This document shows, piece after piece, positions 19,158 through 29,075 of a stretch of DNA of 64,000 bases (the first letter of the stretch is position 1; each line of letters begins with the position of its first letter). A program made the position numbers and the translations under genes. This stretch comes from Leifsonia soli. Its GTDB lineage: Bacteria > Actinomycetota > Actinomycetes > Actinomycetales > Microbacteriaceae. The DNA lies in the NCBI RefSeq assembly GCF_013408745.1, contig NZ_JACCBJ010000001.1, positions 1,860,001-1,924,000 on the forward strand. Reading direction: 5' to 3'. The notes under the pieces are model-generated. The model was not told the DNA's origin, did not search any database, and saw only the letters and a program-made list of their open reading frames with translations.

Positions 19158-21368
19158 ATGGACGAGCGGACGACTCTGGAGAACGGCCTTCTCGACACGG
19201 GGCTGGGCGGGAGCCTGGGCAGCGACTTCGACGACGACTTCGCCCCCTTCATCTACGAGCCCGACCCGACCCTGCCGGACGACCGCTACCTCGACCGCGA
19301 GCTGAGCTGGCTCGCGTTCAACCAGCGCGTGCTGGAGCTGGCGGAGGACCCGCTGCTCCCCGTGCTCGAGCGCGCCAACTTCCTCGCCATCTTCGCGAGC
19401 AACCTCGACGAGTTCTTCATGGTCCGCGTCGCCGGCCTGAAGCGCCGCATCGCCACCGGCCTCGCGGTGCCCACCAATGTCGGGCGCGCGCCGCAGGACG
19501 TGCTCGCCGACATCTCCGAGAAGGCGCACGAGCTGCAGCTCCGCCACGCACGGGCCTACCACGACCTGGTCCTCCCTGCGCTGCGCGATGCGGGCATCAC
19601 CGTCGTCACCTACGACCAGCTCGACGACGCCGACAAGGTGCAGCTCCGCGAGATCTTCTCGCAGCAGATCTTCCCTGTGCTGATGCCGCTGGCCGTGGAC
19701 CCGGCGCATCCGTTCCCCTACATCTCCGGGCTCTCGCTCAACCTCGCCGTGCGTGTGCGCAACTCGCGTACCGGCAAGGAGCAGTTCGCCCGCCTCAAGG
19801 TGCCGCAGATGCTGCCGCGGTTCGTCCGCATCGACCAGCGAGAGACCGTCGGCCAGGTGCGCTTCATCACCCTCGAGGAGCTCATCGCCAACCACCTCGG
19901 CGACCTCTTCCCCGGCATGGAGATCCTCGACCACCACGTCTTCCGCGTCACACGCAACGAAGACGTCGAGATCGACGAGGACGAGACGGAGAACCTCATC
20001 CAGGCCCTGGAGCGCGAGCTGCTGCGCCGCCGCTTCGGTCCGCCGATCCGCCTCGAGGTCACCGACGACGTCGACCCGGTCACCCTCGGCCTGCTGGTGC
20101 GCGAGCTCGACGTGACCGATCAGGAGGTCTACCGCCTCCCGGCCCCGCTCGACCTCGGCGGCCTCTTCGACCTCGCGAAGATCGACCGGCCCGACCTGCA
20201 CTACCCGAACCACGTCCCGACCACGCCGGCGCAACTCATGCCGAGCGAGCCGAACGCCAAGCCCGACATCTTCGCGGCGATCACCCGGCAGGACGTCCTC
20301 GTCCACCACCCCTACGAGTCGTTCGCGACCAGCGTGCAGGCTTTCCTGGAGCAGTCGGCGGCCGACCCGCACGTCCTGGCCATCAAGCAGACGCTGTACC
20401 GCACGTCCGGCGACAGCCCCATCGTCGAGGCCCTGATCGACGCGGCGGAAGCCGGCAAGCAAGTGCTCGCCCTCGTCGAGATCAAGGCGCGCTTCGACGA
20501 GCAGAACAACATCTCCTGGGCGCGGAAGCTCGAGAAGGCCGGCGTCCACGTGGTCTACGGCCTGGTCGGGCTCAAGACGCACTGCAAGCTCGCCCTCGTC
20601 ATCCGCGAGGAGAAGGGCGTGCTCAAGAGCTACAGCCACATCGGGACGGGCAACTACAACCCGAAGACCTCCCGCATCTACGAAGACCTGGGGCTCTTCA
20701 CCGACGACGACCAGGTCGGCAAAGACCTGACGCGCCTGTTCAACGAGCTCTCCGGCTACGCGATCGAGAAGAAGTTCAAGCGGCTCCTCGTCGCACCCCT
20801 GCACCTGCGCAAGGGCCTGCTGAAGCGGATCGACACCGAGCGGGCCAACGCCGAGGCGGGGCGGCCGTCCGGCATCCGCATCAAGCTCAACTCGATCGTC
20901 GACGAGGCCATCATCGACGCGCTCTACCGCGCCAGCCAGGCCGGCGTCCCTGTCGACCTCTGGGTGCGCGGCATCTGCGGGGTCGTTCCGGGGCGCGAGG
21001 GGCTGTCGGAGAACATCCGGGTGCGCTCGGTGCTCGGCCGGTACCTGGAGCACTCGCGCATCTTCTCGTTCGTCAACGGCGGCGACCCGCAGGTGTACAT
21101 CGGCAGCGCCGACATGATGCACCGCAACCTCGACCGCCGGGTCGAGGCGCTCGTGCGCCTCACCGAGCCGGAGCACCTGCGGGAGCTCGGCGACCTCTTC
21201 GACCTCGCATTCGACGAGCGGACCGCAACGTGGAAGCTCGACGAGGACGGCGTGTGGACGCGCCACCACCTCGACGAGAACGGCAAGCCCCTGGTCGACC
21301 TGCAGAACAAGCTCATCCAGCAGTACAGCCACCGCCCGCGCAGCACCCGTACGGGAACGAGGCGGTGA
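19158..21368 (+). CDS. ppk1: polyphosphate kinase 1
   Basis: A 736-aa PPK1, a membrane-associated enzyme that builds polyphosphate from ATP and can run in reverse. The four-domain layout is intact: N-terminal helical domain ([19 protein letters not shown]), head domain, and two phospholipase-D-like C-terminal domains. The phosphorylated His lies in [25 protein letters not shown] at 19158 follows a G-rich Shine-Dalgarno stretch. mutT1 overlaps its stop codon, so the two are one operon. A PHO box precedes the gene. Confidence 0.96.
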   Translation: MDERTTLENGLLDTGLGGSLGSDFDDDFAPFIYEPDPTLPDDRYLDRELSWLAFNQRVLELAEDPLLPVLERANFLAIFASNLDEFFMVRVAGLKRRIATGLAVPTNVGRAPQDVLADISEKAHELQLRHARAYHDLVLPALRDAGITVVTYDQLDDADKVQLREIFSQQIFPVLMPLAVDPAHPFPYISGLSLNLAVRVRNSRTGKEQFARLKVPQMLPRFVRIDQRETVGQVRFITLEELIANHLGDLFPGMEILDHHVFRVTRNEDVEIDEDETENLIQALERELLRRRFGPPIRLEVTDDVDPVTLGLLVRELDVTDQEVYRLPAPLDLGGLFDLAKIDRPDLHYPNHVPTTPAQLMPSEPNAKPDIFAAITRQDVLVHHPYESFATSVQAFLEQSAADPHVLAIKQTLYRTSGDSPIVEALIDAAEAGKQVLALVEIKARFDEQNNISWARKLEKAGVHVVYGLVGLKTHCKLALVIREEKGVLKSYSHIGTGNYNPKTSRIYEDLGLFTDDDQVGKDLTRLFNELSGYAIEKKFKRLLVAPLHLRKGLLKRIDTERANAEAGRPSGIRIKLNSIVDEAIIDALYRASQAGVPVDLWVRGICGVVPGREGLSENIRVRSVLGRYLEHSRIFSFVNGGDPQVYIGSADMMHRNLDRRVEALVRLTEPEHLRELGDLFDLAFDERTATWKLDEDGVWTRHHLDENGKPLVDLQNKLIQQYSHRPRSTRTGTRR

Positions 21369-22309
21369 GCCCGGCCATCTACGCCGCGGGCGCCCTCTGC
21401 TGGCGCGTCGTGGACGATCGGATCGTCGTGCTCGTCGTGCACCGCACCAAGTACGGCGATGTCACCATCCCCAAGGGCAAGGTCGACCCCGGCGAGACGC
21501 TTCCGCAGACGGCGGTCCGCGAGATCGAGGAGGAGACGGGCCTGAAGATCGGGCTGGGCGTGCCGCTCGGCGTCTCGACCTATCCCCTCAGTAGCGGCCG
21601 CGAGAAGATCGTGCACTATTGGGCGGCCGAAGTCGGCGAGAAGGCCATCCTGCGCTCCACCTTCGTTCCGAACAGCGAGATCGCGGCCATCGAATGGGTC
21701 ACGATCAAGAAGGCGCGCGGCTACCTGACCTACGAGCGCGATGTCGAGATCCTCGACGCGTTCGACGCGCTCGTCCACCAGGGCATCACCTCCACGTTCG
21801 CGCTGATCGCCCTGCGCCACGGTAAAGCGGCGCCCCGCGACCGCTGGGACGGCTCGGACGCATCGCGCCCGCTCACCGAGCGCGGCGTCAAGCAGGCCGC
21901 TGCCGACGTTGCGACGCTCCAGACCTGGCGCCCGAAGCGGATCGTGACCAGCGACGCCGTCCGATGCGTGACCACCGTCGCCCCGCTCGCGGCCGCGACC
22001 GGCATCAAGCCGCAGCGCGACCACGGCATCAGCCAGGAGGCCTACGAAGAGGGCCGCGGGGAGGTGCGGGGTGTCGTCGGAAAGCGCGTCCGCTCCCGCA
22101 AGACCGCCGTGCTGTGCAGCCACGGCCCGGTCCTGCCCGAGATCATGCGCGAGATCGCGCTGGCGACCGGCACGATGCCCGGCGCCTACCTCGACGATGC
22201 GGCCGATCTCGACACCGGCGGCTTCTCGATCGTGCACCTGTCGGCGACGAACCCCGCGTCGGGCATCGTGTCGATCGAAACCTACGCACCGGTCGAGACC
22301 GCACCGTGA
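21365..22309 (+). CDS. mutT1: MutT1-like NUDIX hydrolase with histidine phosphatase domain
   Basis: A 314-aa two-domain protein. The N-terminal NUDIX domain (about 1-140) has the Nudix box GKVDPGE...REIEEETGL; the C-terminal domain (about 145-310) is a histidine phosphatase with [17 protein letters not shown] and a second His in [11 protein letters not shown]. This matches mycobacterial MutT1, which hydrolyses 8-oxo-(d)GTP and diadenosine polyphosphates. GTG at 21365 overlaps the ppk stop (GTGA). The coupling with ppk is also seen in mycobacteria (ppk-mutT1). Confidence 0.92.
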   Translation: MSPAIYAAGALCWRVVDDRIVVLVVHRTKYGDVTIPKGKVDPGETLPQTAVREIEEETGLKIGLGVPLGVSTYPLSSGREKIVHYWAAEVGEKAILRSTFVPNSEIAAIEWVTIKKARGYLTYERDVEILDAFDALVHQGITSTFALIALRHGKAAPRDRWDGSDASRPLTERGVKQAAADVATLQTWRPKRIVTSDAVRCVTTVAPLAAATGIKPQRDHGISQEAYEEGRGEVRGVVGKRVRSRKTAVLCSHGPVLPEIMREIALATGTMPGAYLDDAADLDTGGFSIVHLSATNPASGIVSIETYAPVETAP

Positions 22310-22383
22310 CACGGAGCGGGTGCGCCGGGTTCACCGGCTGACCCGCGGATTCACAGGAGCACGAGGACAAGAGGACGCCCGGC

Positions 22384-22405
22384 GTTAACCTCCCGTTTAC
22401 CACCG
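22384..22405 (+). promoter_or_regulatory. PHO box upstream of pstS
   Basis: Two adjacent 11-bp direct repeats, GTTAACC-N4 at 22384 and GTTTACC-N4 at 22395, are close to the GTTCACC-N4 consensus of PhoP/RegX3 sites. They lie about 90-110 nt before the pstS GTG. This is the best-matching PHO box in the window and predicts phosphate-starvation control of the pst operon. Confidence 0.8.
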
Positions 22406-22494
22406 CGGGGGACTCTGGACAGACACCGGGAATAGCGTCTCACGCGGGTCGCACCGACCCCGTCCTGTTGTTACTGATCCCCGAAGGGACAACT

Positions 22495-23589
22495 GTGAAA
22501 CTCAAGCGCATCGGCGCTCCCGTGGCACTTCTCGCCGCAGCCGCCATCTCTCTCACCGCCTGTGCGGCGAACGAGGGCAGCACGCCGTCCACCACGACGG
22601 CCAAGGCCTCGAACCTGTCCGGCACGCTGAACGGCATCGGCTCGTCCGCCCAGGGCGCGGCGCAGACGGTGTGGGCCGCCGGCTTCCAGCAGGCCAACCC
22701 CAAGGCCACCGTCAACTACGACCCGCAGGGCTCCGGCGCCGGCCGCAAGAGCTTCATCTCGGGCGCCGCCGACTTCGCCGGCTCCGACGCCGCCCTCAAG
22801 ACGGAAGAGCTCGCCTCCACGTTCGCCGGCTGCGCCGCGAACAGCAAGGGCATCGACCTCCCCGTCTACATCTCCCCGATCGCCATCGCGTACAACGTCG
22901 ACGGCGTGAAGGACCTCAAGCTCGACGCCGCGACCATCGCCGGCATCTTCTCGGGCAAGATCACCACGTGGGACGACGCCAAGATCAAGGACCAGAACTC
23001 GGGCGCTTCGCTCCCGTCGGCTCCGATCACGGTCGTGCACCGCTCCGACGACTCGGGCACCACCCAGAACTTCACCGAGTACCTCGCCGCGAACGCCCCC
23101 GACGTCTGGACGGCCCCGGCCGCCCAGACCTTCCCGTTCCAGGTCGGTGACGCGGCCAAGGGCACCTCGGGTGTCGCGGACGCCACCAAGAACGCGAAGA
23201 ACTCCATCACGTACATCGACGAGTCGGGCTCGGCGGGCCTCAGCATCGCCCAGCTCAAGGTCGGCAGCAACTACGAGAAGATCAGCGCCGACGGTGCTGC
23301 CGCCGTGGTCGCCGCCTCCCCCATCGCCGACGGCCGCGAGGCCAACGACCTGGCCATCCAGATCGACCGCAAGGACACCAAGAAGGGCGCCTGGCCGCTC
23401 GTCCTGGTCTCCTACGTGATCGCGTGCCAGGAGTACAAGGACGCCGCCAAGGCCGACCTGGTCAAGGGTTACGTCGACTACATCATCTCGAGCGACGCCC
23501 AGAAGGCCGCCGCGGAGCAGGCCGGTTCGGCCCCGCTCTCGAGCGACCTGGCCGACAAGGTCTCCAAGGCCGTCGCCAGCATCAAGTAA
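22495..23589 (+). CDS. pstS: phosphate ABC transporter substrate-binding lipoprotein PstS
   Basis: A 364-aa phosphate-binding lipoprotein. GTG at 22495 is preceded by GAAGGGA and gives a signal peptide with lipobox ending SLTAC. Phosphate-contacting motifs are visible: GIGSSAQG near the N-terminus, GSGAGRKSFISGAADFAGSDA, and HRSDDSGTTQNFTEYL. It is the first gene of pstSCAB, and a strong hairpin separates it from pstC, which would leave excess pstS mRNA. Confidence 0.96.
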   Translation: MKLKRIGAPVALLAAAAISLTACAANEGSTPSTTTAKASNLSGTLNGIGSSAQGAAQTVWAAGFQQANPKATVNYDPQGSGAGRKSFISGAADFAGSDAALKTEELASTFAGCAANSKGIDLPVYISPIAIAYNVDGVKDLKLDAATIAGIFSGKITTWDDAKIKDQNSGASLPSAPITVVHRSDDSGTTQNFTEYLAANAPDVWTAPAAQTFPFQVGDAAKGTSGVADATKNAKNSITYIDESGSAGLSIAQLKVGSNYEKISADGAAAVVAASPIADGREANDLAIQIDRKDTKKGAWPLVLVSYVIACQEYKDAAKADLVKGYVDYIISSDAQKAAAEQAGSAPLSSDLADKVSKAVASIK

Positions 23590-23596
23590 CACAACG

Positions 23597-23635
23597 CCGC
23601 TCGGCCTGGGCTGCCACGCAGCCCGGGCCGAGCGG
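23597..23635 (+). promoter_or_regulatory. intercistronic hairpin between pstS and pstC
   Basis: Two 18-nt arms (23597-23614 and 23618-23635), complementary except at one position, enclose a 3-nt loop. The hairpin begins 8 nt after the pstS stop. In binding-protein-first ABC operons such structures attenuate or protect the upstream message, so that the binding protein exceeds the permease. Confidence 0.7.
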
Positions 23636-23688
23636 TGCTCCCGTCCTCAGCCGCCCCCCACGGCACACCCGATGAGAGAAAGCAACGA

Positions 23689-24636
23689 ATGACCGCCGGA
23701 ACCGTAGGAGCCATCAGGCCGAAGGCGAAGGTCCGCCTCGGCGACCGGGTCTTCTCGACCAGCACCATCGTGGCCGGATCGCTGATCCTCGCCACCCTCG
23801 CCGCCGTTGCGATCTTCCTGGTCGTGCAGAGCATCCCTGCTCTGTTCGCCCACGCCGGCCAGCTGCCCAACAACGCGACGAACTTCTGGTCGTGGGTGTG
23901 GCCGCTCGTCTTCGGCACCATCTGGGCGGCTCTGATCGCGCTGCTGATCGCGACCCCGCTGTCCATCGGCATCGCGCTGTTCATCTCGCACTACGCTCCG
24001 CGCCGCGTCGCATCGGTGCTCGGCTACATCATCGACCTCCTCGCCGCTGTCCCCTCCGTCGTCTTCGGCCTCTGGGGCATCGCGACGCTGTCATCGTTCG
24101 TCCAGCCCTTCTACGTCTGGCTGGGCGACAACCTCGGCTGGATCCCGTTCTTCGCGCCGCCGGTCTCCGGCACCGGCCGCACCATCCTCACCGCCGGCCT
24201 CGTGCTCGCCGTCATGGTCATCCCGATCATGACCGCGATCTGCCGCGAGATCTTCCTGCAGACCCCGCGCCTCCACGAGGAGGCCGCGCTGGCCCTCGGC
24301 GCGACGCGCTGGGAGATGGTCAGGATGGCCGTCCTCCCCTTCGCCCGCAGCGGCATCATCTCCGCCATCATGCTCGGCCTGGGCCGCGCGCTCGGCGAGA
24401 CGCTGGCCATCGCGATGGTGCTCTCCCCCGCCCTGATCGTGAAGTTCGCGGTGCTGCAGGCGCAGAGCCCGAACACGATCGCCGCGAACATCGCCCTGCA
24501 GTTCCCCGAGGCGACCGGCCTCGGCGTGAACGCGCTCATCGCCTCCGGCCTCGTGCTGTTCGTGGTGACCCTGCTCATCAACATGCTCGCCCGCTACATC
24601 GTCAACCGCCGCAAGGCCTTCTCTGGAGCGAACTGA
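23689..24636 (+). CDS. pstC: phosphate ABC transporter permease PstC
   Basis: A 315-aa integral membrane permease with six membrane spans. The inner-membrane coupling (EAA) loop is seen as REIFLQTPRLHEEAALALGATRWEMVR, followed by GRALGETLAIAMVL. ATG at 23689 follows GAGAGAAAGCAACGA; the open frame runs 18 codons further upstream through the hairpin and is unlikely to be translated. Its stop overlaps the pstA start. Confidence 0.95.
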   Translation: MTAGTVGAIRPKAKVRLGDRVFSTSTIVAGSLILATLAAVAIFLVVQSIPALFAHAGQLPNNATNFWSWVWPLVFGTIWAALIALLIATPLSIGIALFISHYAPRRVASVLGYIIDLLAAVPSVVFGLWGIATLSSFVQPFYVWLGDNLGWIPFFAPPVSGTGRTILTAGLVLAVMVIPIMTAICREIFLQTPRLHEEAALALGATRWEMVRMAVLPFARSGIISAIMLGLGRALGETLAIAMVLSPALIVKFAVLQAQSPNTIAANIALQFPEATGLGVNALIASGLVLFVVTLLINMLARYIVNRRKAFSGAN

Positions 24637-25727
24637 TGGCCACCACCACCGCCACCGCCCCACGCCCGCTCGTGAACTCGTACACCGCGGGCAAGCTGCC
24701 GCGCTGGGCGCCGTGGACGATGCTCGTCGTCTCCTGGGTCGTCTTCGGGGCGATCTTCGCCATGCTGGCCGCGAGCGGCGCGACCAAGGACTTCAACATC
24801 GTCGGCGCGATCTTCTTCGGGACCGTGCTGTTCGACGTCGCGATCTACACGACCTCGCTGCTGGTCGAGGGGTCCCGCAAGGCCGTGGACCGGCTGGTCA
24901 CCTCGCTGGTCGCCACCGCGTTCATCGTCGCCCTCCTCCCGCTGATCTCCCTCGGCTGGACGGTCGTCTCGCAGGGCCTCGCCCGCTTCGACATCGCCTT
25001 CTTCTCGGAGTCGATGCGCAACGTCATCGGCGACGGGGGCGGCGCGCTGCACGCGATCGTCGGAACGCTCGAGATCACCCTCATGGCAGCGGTCATCTCC
25101 GTGCCGATCGGCCTGCTCACCTCCATCTATCTGGTGGAGTACGGCCGCGGCACTCTCGCGCGCGGCATCACCTTCTTCGTGGACGTGATGACCGGCATCC
25201 CCTCGATCGTCGCCGGCCTGTTCGCGTACGCCCTGTTCGCGCTGTTCTTCGGCCCCGGCATCCGCAATGGCTTCATGGGTGCCGTCGCGCTGTCCGTGCT
25301 GATGATCCCGGTCGTCGTCCGCTCCAGCGAGGAGATCCTCCGGATCGTGCCGAACGAGCTGCGTGAGGCATCGCTCGCCCTCGGCGTCCCCAAGTGGCTG
25401 ACCGTGCTCAAGGTGGTGCTGCCGACCTCGCTCGCCGGCCTCGTCACCGGCGTCATGCTCGCCATCGCCCGCGTCATCGGCGAGACGGCGCCGCTGCTCA
25501 TCGTCGCCGGCTTCACCACGAGCATGAACTACGACCTCTTCAGCGACCGGATGATGACCCTCCCGGTCTTCGTGTACACCCAGTACACGCAGGCCGCGGG
25601 CCTCCACGCGCAGGCGCAGATCGACCGCGCCTGGACGGGCGCACTCGCGCTCATCATCATCGTGATGCTGCTCAACCTGGCCGGCCGCATCATCGCGAAG
25701 GCCTTCGCCCCCAAGTACGGCCGCTGA
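24636..25727 (+). CDS. pstA: phosphate ABC transporter permease PstA
   Basis: A 363-aa permease partner of PstC. The coupling loop appears as [20 protein letters not shown] followed by [12 protein letters not shown]. An N-terminal extension with two or three additional hydrophobic segments precedes the conserved core, as in other actinobacterial PstA. The start ATG shares its A with the pstC TGA (TGATG), indicating translational coupling. Confidence 0.95.
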   Translation: MATTTATAPRPLVNSYTAGKLPRWAPWTMLVVSWVVFGAIFAMLAASGATKDFNIVGAIFFGTVLFDVAIYTTSLLVEGSRKAVDRLVTSLVATAFIVALLPLISLGWTVVSQGLARFDIAFFSESMRNVIGDGGGALHAIVGTLEITLMAAVISVPIGLLTSIYLVEYGRGTLARGITFFVDVMTGIPSIVAGLFAYALFALFFGPGIRNGFMGAVALSVLMIPVVVRSSEEILRIVPNELREASLALGVPKWLTVLKVVLPTSLAGLVTGVMLAIARVIGETAPLLIVAGFTTSMNYDLFSDRMMTLPVFVYTQYTQAAGLHAQAQIDRAWTGALALIIIVMLLNLAGRIIAKAFAPKYGR

Positions 25728-25762
25728 ACCCGCACCCCTCCACCCGACAGCCAAGGAATCAA

Positions 25763-26542
25763 GTGTCCAAGCGCATCGAAGTCAACGACCTCAACGTCTA
25801 CTACGGCAAGTTCCGCGCCGTCGAGGGCGTCTCGCTCACCATCGAGCCCCGCTCCGTGACGGCCTTCATCGGCCCGTCGGGATGCGGCAAGTCGACGTTC
25901 CTCCGCACCCTGAACCGCATGCACGAGGTTATCCCCGGCGCGTACGTCGAGGGCGAGGTGCTCATCGACGGCAACAACCTGTACGGCCCGGGCGTCGACC
26001 CCGTTCTCGTGCGCCGCCAGGTGGGCATGGTGTTCCAGCGCCCGAACCCGTTCCCGACCATGAGCATCCGCGACAACGTTCTCGCCGGAGTGAAGCTCAA
26101 CAACCGCCGGATGTCGAAGAGCGAGGCCGACGACCTCGTGGAGAGCTCGCTGCAGGGCGCCAACCTGTGGAACGAGGTCAAGGACCGCCTGAACCTCCCC
26201 GGGTCCGGCCTCTCCGGCGGCCAGCAGCAGCGTCTCTGCATCGCCCGCGCGATCGCCGTCTCCCCCGACGTGCTGCTGATGGACGAGCCGTGCTCGGCCC
26301 TCGACCCGATCTCGACGCTCGCGATCGAGGACCTCATCGAGGAGCTGAAGAACGACTACACGATCGTCATCGTGACCCACAACATGCAGCAGGCCTCGCG
26401 CGTCTCCGACCGCACCGCGTTCTTCAACATCGCGGGCACCGGCAAGCCGGGCAAGCTCATCGAGTACAACGACACGAACCAGATCTTCTCCAACCCGACC
26501 GTGCAGGCCACCGAGGACTACGTCTCCGGCCGCTTCGGGTGA
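25763..26542 (+). CDS. pstB: phosphate ABC transporter ATPase PstB
   Basis: A 259-aa ATPase powering phosphate import. Walker [10 protein letters not shown] is at residues 37-45; the PstB-specific [13 protein letters not shown], signature [16 protein letters not shown], Walker [14 protein letters not shown] and switch His in IVTHNMQQA follow. GTG at 25763 is preceded by AAGGA. It is the last gene of pstSCAB and is followed by a strong terminator. Confidence 0.96.
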   Translation: MSKRIEVNDLNVYYGKFRAVEGVSLTIEPRSVTAFIGPSGCGKSTFLRTLNRMHEVIPGAYVEGEVLIDGNNLYGPGVDPVLVRRQVGMVFQRPNPFPTMSIRDNVLAGVKLNNRRMSKSEADDLVESSLQGANLWNEVKDRLNLPGSGLSGGQQQRLCIARAIAVSPDVLLMDEPCSALDPISTLAIEDLIEELKNDYTIVIVTHNMQQASRVSDRTAFFNIAGTGKPGKLIEYNDTNQIFSNPTVQATEDYVSGRFG

Positions 26543-26578
26543 TCCGGGAGCGACCGGATGGTCGCAGCGCCGACGAGA

Positions 26579-26609
26579 AACGCCGCCGATCCGTGCGATC
26601 GGCGGCGTT
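26579..26609. terminator. terminator between pstB and rskA
   Basis: A perfect 13-bp inverted repeat, AACGCCGCCGATC (26579-26591) and GATCGGCGGCGTT (26597-26609), with a 5-nt loop. It lies between convergent pstB and the anti-sigma gene and can end transcription from both sides. Confidence 0.82.
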
Positions 26610-26643
26610 CGTCGTCTCGTGGCCCGAGCCTGTCGGGGACGGG

Positions 26644-27450
26644 TCAGGACGCGATCGCGACGATGGGCGGCGTGGTCGGCTTGTCCGACCCGCCGCTCGG
26701 TTCGACCGTGACGCCGACCGCGTCGCCCGCCGCCATCTCGCCGGTGAGCACCCGCCAGGTCGATCCGGACTCGGCCGGGGTCATCGTCCCGGCCGGGATG
26801 GCCTTGCCGTCGCGCAGGTACCAGAGCTCGTAGGTCTTGTCGCCGGGAAGGGCCGGGAGGTCGTTGGCGACGAGCGCGGAACGACCCAGCTCGCCCGACC
26901 ACACCAGGGTCGCCGTGCCGCCGCCCTCGACCCGCGCGGTCGCCCGCTGGACGTCGGGGGCCGCGTTGATCTCGGCCAGAGCGGATGCCTGCTGCGACTG
27001 GTAGGAGTTGCCGCCCGAGAGCGTCGAGCCGACGACGGCACCGCCGACGAACAGCACGATCGCCGCGGCAGCGGCGCCGAGGAGCAGGCCGGGGCGCTGG
27101 AACCAGCGGCGCTGCGCAGCGCGCTCTGCACGGCCCTGCGCCGGCTCGGGTGCAGCGGTGGGCGCGGGTGCAGCGGTGGATGCGGAGGTCGCGTCGGATG
27201 CAGTAGTCGCGTCGGCGGCCGGAGGAGCGTCCGGTGCTGCGTCCGGCCGGGCGGCATCCTGAGCAGGCAGCTGCGGGGTGCTCTGCAGCTGCGCGAACAG
27301 CGCCGCCTTGAGCTCGGGGCGCGGCTGCACCGGCTCTGCGGAGAGCGCGAGCTCGGCGGCGACCTCCTCGAAGGTACGGGCCTCCTGCTCGTCGTCCGCC
27401 CCCAGGCGGTAGCCGAGACGCCCGGTGTCGGGGTCGTCCTCGCGGGTCAT
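26644..27450 (-). CDS. rskA: anti-sigma-K factor RskA
   Basis: A 268-aa membrane anti-sigma factor. An N-terminal cytoplasmic segment (RTFEEVAAELALSAEPVQPRPELKAALFA) is followed by a long Ala/Pro/Thr-rich linker, one transmembrane helix (GLLLGAAAAAIVLFVGGAVVG) and an extracytoplasmic RskA domain (TYELWYLRDGKAIPAG, GDAVGVTVEPSGGS). It would hold SigK inactive at the membrane until regulated proteolysis. ATG at 27450 overlaps the sigK stop by 4 nt. The linker is longer than in mycobacterial RskA. Confidence 0.9.
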   Translation of the reverse strand: MTREDDPDTGRLGYRLGADDEQEARTFEEVAAELALSAEPVQPRPELKAALFAQLQSTPQLPAQDAARPDAAPDAPPAADATTASDATSASTAAPAPTAAPEPAQGRAERAAQRRWFQRPGLLLGAAAAAIVLFVGGAVVGSTLSGGNSYQSQQASALAEINAAPDVQRATARVEGGGTATLVWSGELGRSALVANDLPALPGDKTYELWYLRDGKAIPAGTMTPAESGSTWRVLTGEMAAGDAVGVTVEPSGGSDKPTTPPIVAIAS

Positions 27451-28007
27451 GTCGTCACCCCCAGTTCCTCTCGCAGCCGTATCATCGCATCGCGCAGCCG
27501 AGTCTTCGCTGTGCCGAGCGGGATTCCGAGTTCGGCTGCGACCTCGGACTGGCTGAGTCCTCCGTAATAGGCGAGGGTGACGGCGCGCCGCTGCGGCTCG
27601 CTGAGTTTCGCCATGGCCACCTCCACCCTCTCGTGCTCGACCCGGACCTCCACCGTCTCGGCCACCTGGTCGTAAGCGGTCGGGAGATCGCGGATGCCCA
27701 CGGCCGTGTCCCGGTCGCGCGATGCCTGCGATGCCCGGATCCGGTCGACTGCGCGCCGGTGGGCCATGGTCATGATCCACGTCTGCGCTCGACCCTTATT
27801 CGGATCGAACCGCGGAGCGGATTGCCAGGCCTCGAGGAAGACCTCCTGGGCGACCTCCTCCGACTGCGCTGCGTCGATGAGGAGGCGGCGGATCAGCCCG
27901 AGGACGCGCGCGGCGGTCAGGTCGTAGAAGCGCGAGAACGCCTCCTGGTCGCCGGTCGCGGTGCGGACGAGGAGGTCGTCGAGGTCGACCGCAGGGGCGT
28001 CGTCCAC
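27447..28007 (-). CDS. sigK: ECF sigma factor SigK
   Basis: A 186-aa ECF sigma factor with region 2 (FYDLTAARVLGLIRRLL...EEVAQEVFLEAWQSAPRFDPNKGRAQTWIMTMAHRRAVDRIR) and region 4 (LSEPQRRAVTLAYYGGLSQSEVAAELGIPLGTAKTRLRDAM). The GTG start is preceded by GGAG. Together with the overlapping rskA gene this is the standard SigK/RskA switch, which in mycobacteria answers redox conditions and controls secreted antigens. Target genes cannot be assigned here. Confidence 0.92.
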   Translation of the reverse strand: MDDAPAVDLDDLLVRTATGDQEAFSRFYDLTAARVLGLIRRLLIDAAQSEEVAQEVFLEAWQSAPRFDPNKGRAQTWIMTMAHRRAVDRIRASQASRDRDTAVGIRDLPTAYDQVAETVEVRVEHERVEVAMAKLSEPQRRAVTLAYYGGLSQSEVAAELGIPLGTAKTRLRDAMIRLREELGVTT

Positions 28008-28263
28008 GTCGTCTCCGCTCTCATCCGGTCCGCCGGGGTTCGACCCGCCGATGTTCGAGCGGGCCTCTCCCGACAGGAGAGTGCCGGGCCGCAGAACGCC
28101 TCTCGGCGCGAGGCCGCTCGAAGCGGCTAGTTTTGGAGCCCGGGGTTACTGCGGCCCGGCGACATCCAGTGTACAGGAGCGTCCGCGCGCCCTCTCGGCG
28201 TGGCGTTCGCAGCGGGAGAACGCGGATGCCGGATCGGGGGTTGACCGCGTCGCCGCCGTGGCT

Positions 28264-28893
28264 TCAGTCGAGCGAGTCCGACCGCCACAGCCGCGCGCAC
28301 GCCGTCAGCTCCTCCGCGGTGCGGGTGAACCGCAGTGCGCGCGTCGTCAGCTCGCTCGCCCGCTCGGGGTCGAGCACGTCACGGTCGTCGGCGACGGAGG
28401 CGGCGCCGGCCGCCGCGACCCGGCAGAACGCCGCCGCCCGGTCGAGCGCGACGGCGAAGTCGCCCTCGAACAGGCCGCGGAGGATGCGGTCGGCCAGCTC
28501 CGTGATCTCGGCCGGTCCCGTCGGGTCCGGCGCGCCCGCGACGACGGCGTCGATGGACCCGAGCACCTCGGTGCCGCGCTGGAACAGGTACGCAGTGCCC
28601 TCCGCATCCTGCCGGATGAGCAGCCGGATCAGGTAGATGCGCCACAGGGCGCCTGGCAGGCTCTTGGCGTTCGACCGCGACCACAGCTCGGCGAGCGCGT
28701 CGATGCCGTGCGCGTCGGTGAACGCGACCAGCCGGTCGACGACCTCCGGGTCCGGGTTCTCGCGCACGCGGGCGAGGAGCGCACGCGCGGTCTCGTGGGC
28801 GACCCTGCTGATCTGCGCGGGATCCTCCCCGCCCATGAAGGCCTCGAACATCCCACTCGTGAACAGCGCAGGCTTGTGGAACCGGTCAGACAT
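28264..28893 (-). CDS. conserved hypothetical helical protein
   Basis: A 209-aa soluble protein, predicted almost entirely helical, beginning MSDRFHKPALFTSGMFEAF. It has no signal peptide, membrane span or catalytic motif that I recognise. Codon use matches neighbouring backbone genes. It lies between divergent-side sigK and tRNA-Lys and is probably monocistronic. Confidence 0.75.
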   Translation of the reverse strand: MSDRFHKPALFTSGMFEAFMGGEDPAQISRVAHETARALLARVRENPDPEVVDRLVAFTDAHGIDALAELWSRSNAKSLPGALWRIYLIRLLIRQDAEGTAYLFQRGTEVLGSIDAVVAGAPDPTGPAEITELADRILRGLFEGDFAVALDRAAAFCRVAAAGAASVADDRDVLDPERASELTTRALRFTRTAEELTACARLWRSDSLD

Positions 28894-28949
28894 CCCCCTA
28901 TTCTGCCCCTGCCACGGGACGGGGTGAATCCACGCTAGATTGGAGGTGA

Positions 28950-29022
28950 GGGCCTGTAGCTCAGTTGGCAGAGCATCGGACTTTTAATCCGCGGGTCGTG
29001 GGTTCGAGCCCCACCGGGCCCA
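28950..29022 (+). tRNA. tRNA-Lys (anticodon UUU)
   Basis: A complete 73-nt cloverleaf. The acceptor arm GGGCCTG pairs with CGGGCCC, the D-arm contains AGCTCAGTTGG, the anticodon stem CGGA/TCCG holds loop CTTTTAA with anticodon TTT, and the T-arm is CGTGGGTTCGAGCCCCACC. CCA is not encoded. Its 3' part is duplicated at 31238-31300, which marks it as an integration site. Confidence 0.96.
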
Positions 29023-29026
29023 CCCT
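28964..29026 (+). repeat. att-like direct repeat, copy 1 (within tRNA-Lys)
   Basis: The 63 bp from GTTGGCAGAGC in the D-loop to CCACCCT just past the tRNA match 31238-31300 at 61 of 63 positions, with differences at 28982 and 28986 in the anticodon loop. Integrases of genomic islands commonly target the 3' half of tRNA genes and leave such a duplication. Confidence 0.85.
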
Positions 29027-29043
29027 CGTTCGGCGTTGTCCAG

Positions 29044-29063
29044 TGGTACGATATCTTGTACCA
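29044..29063. promoter_or_regulatory. putative YefM operator
   Basis: An inverted repeat TGGTAC-8 nt-GTACCA lies 13 nt before the antitoxin start and includes the GTAC core typical of YefM-family operators (TGTACA). The YefM/YoeB complex would bind here for autorepression. Confidence 0.55.
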
Positions 29064-29075
29064 TTTGGAGGAATC

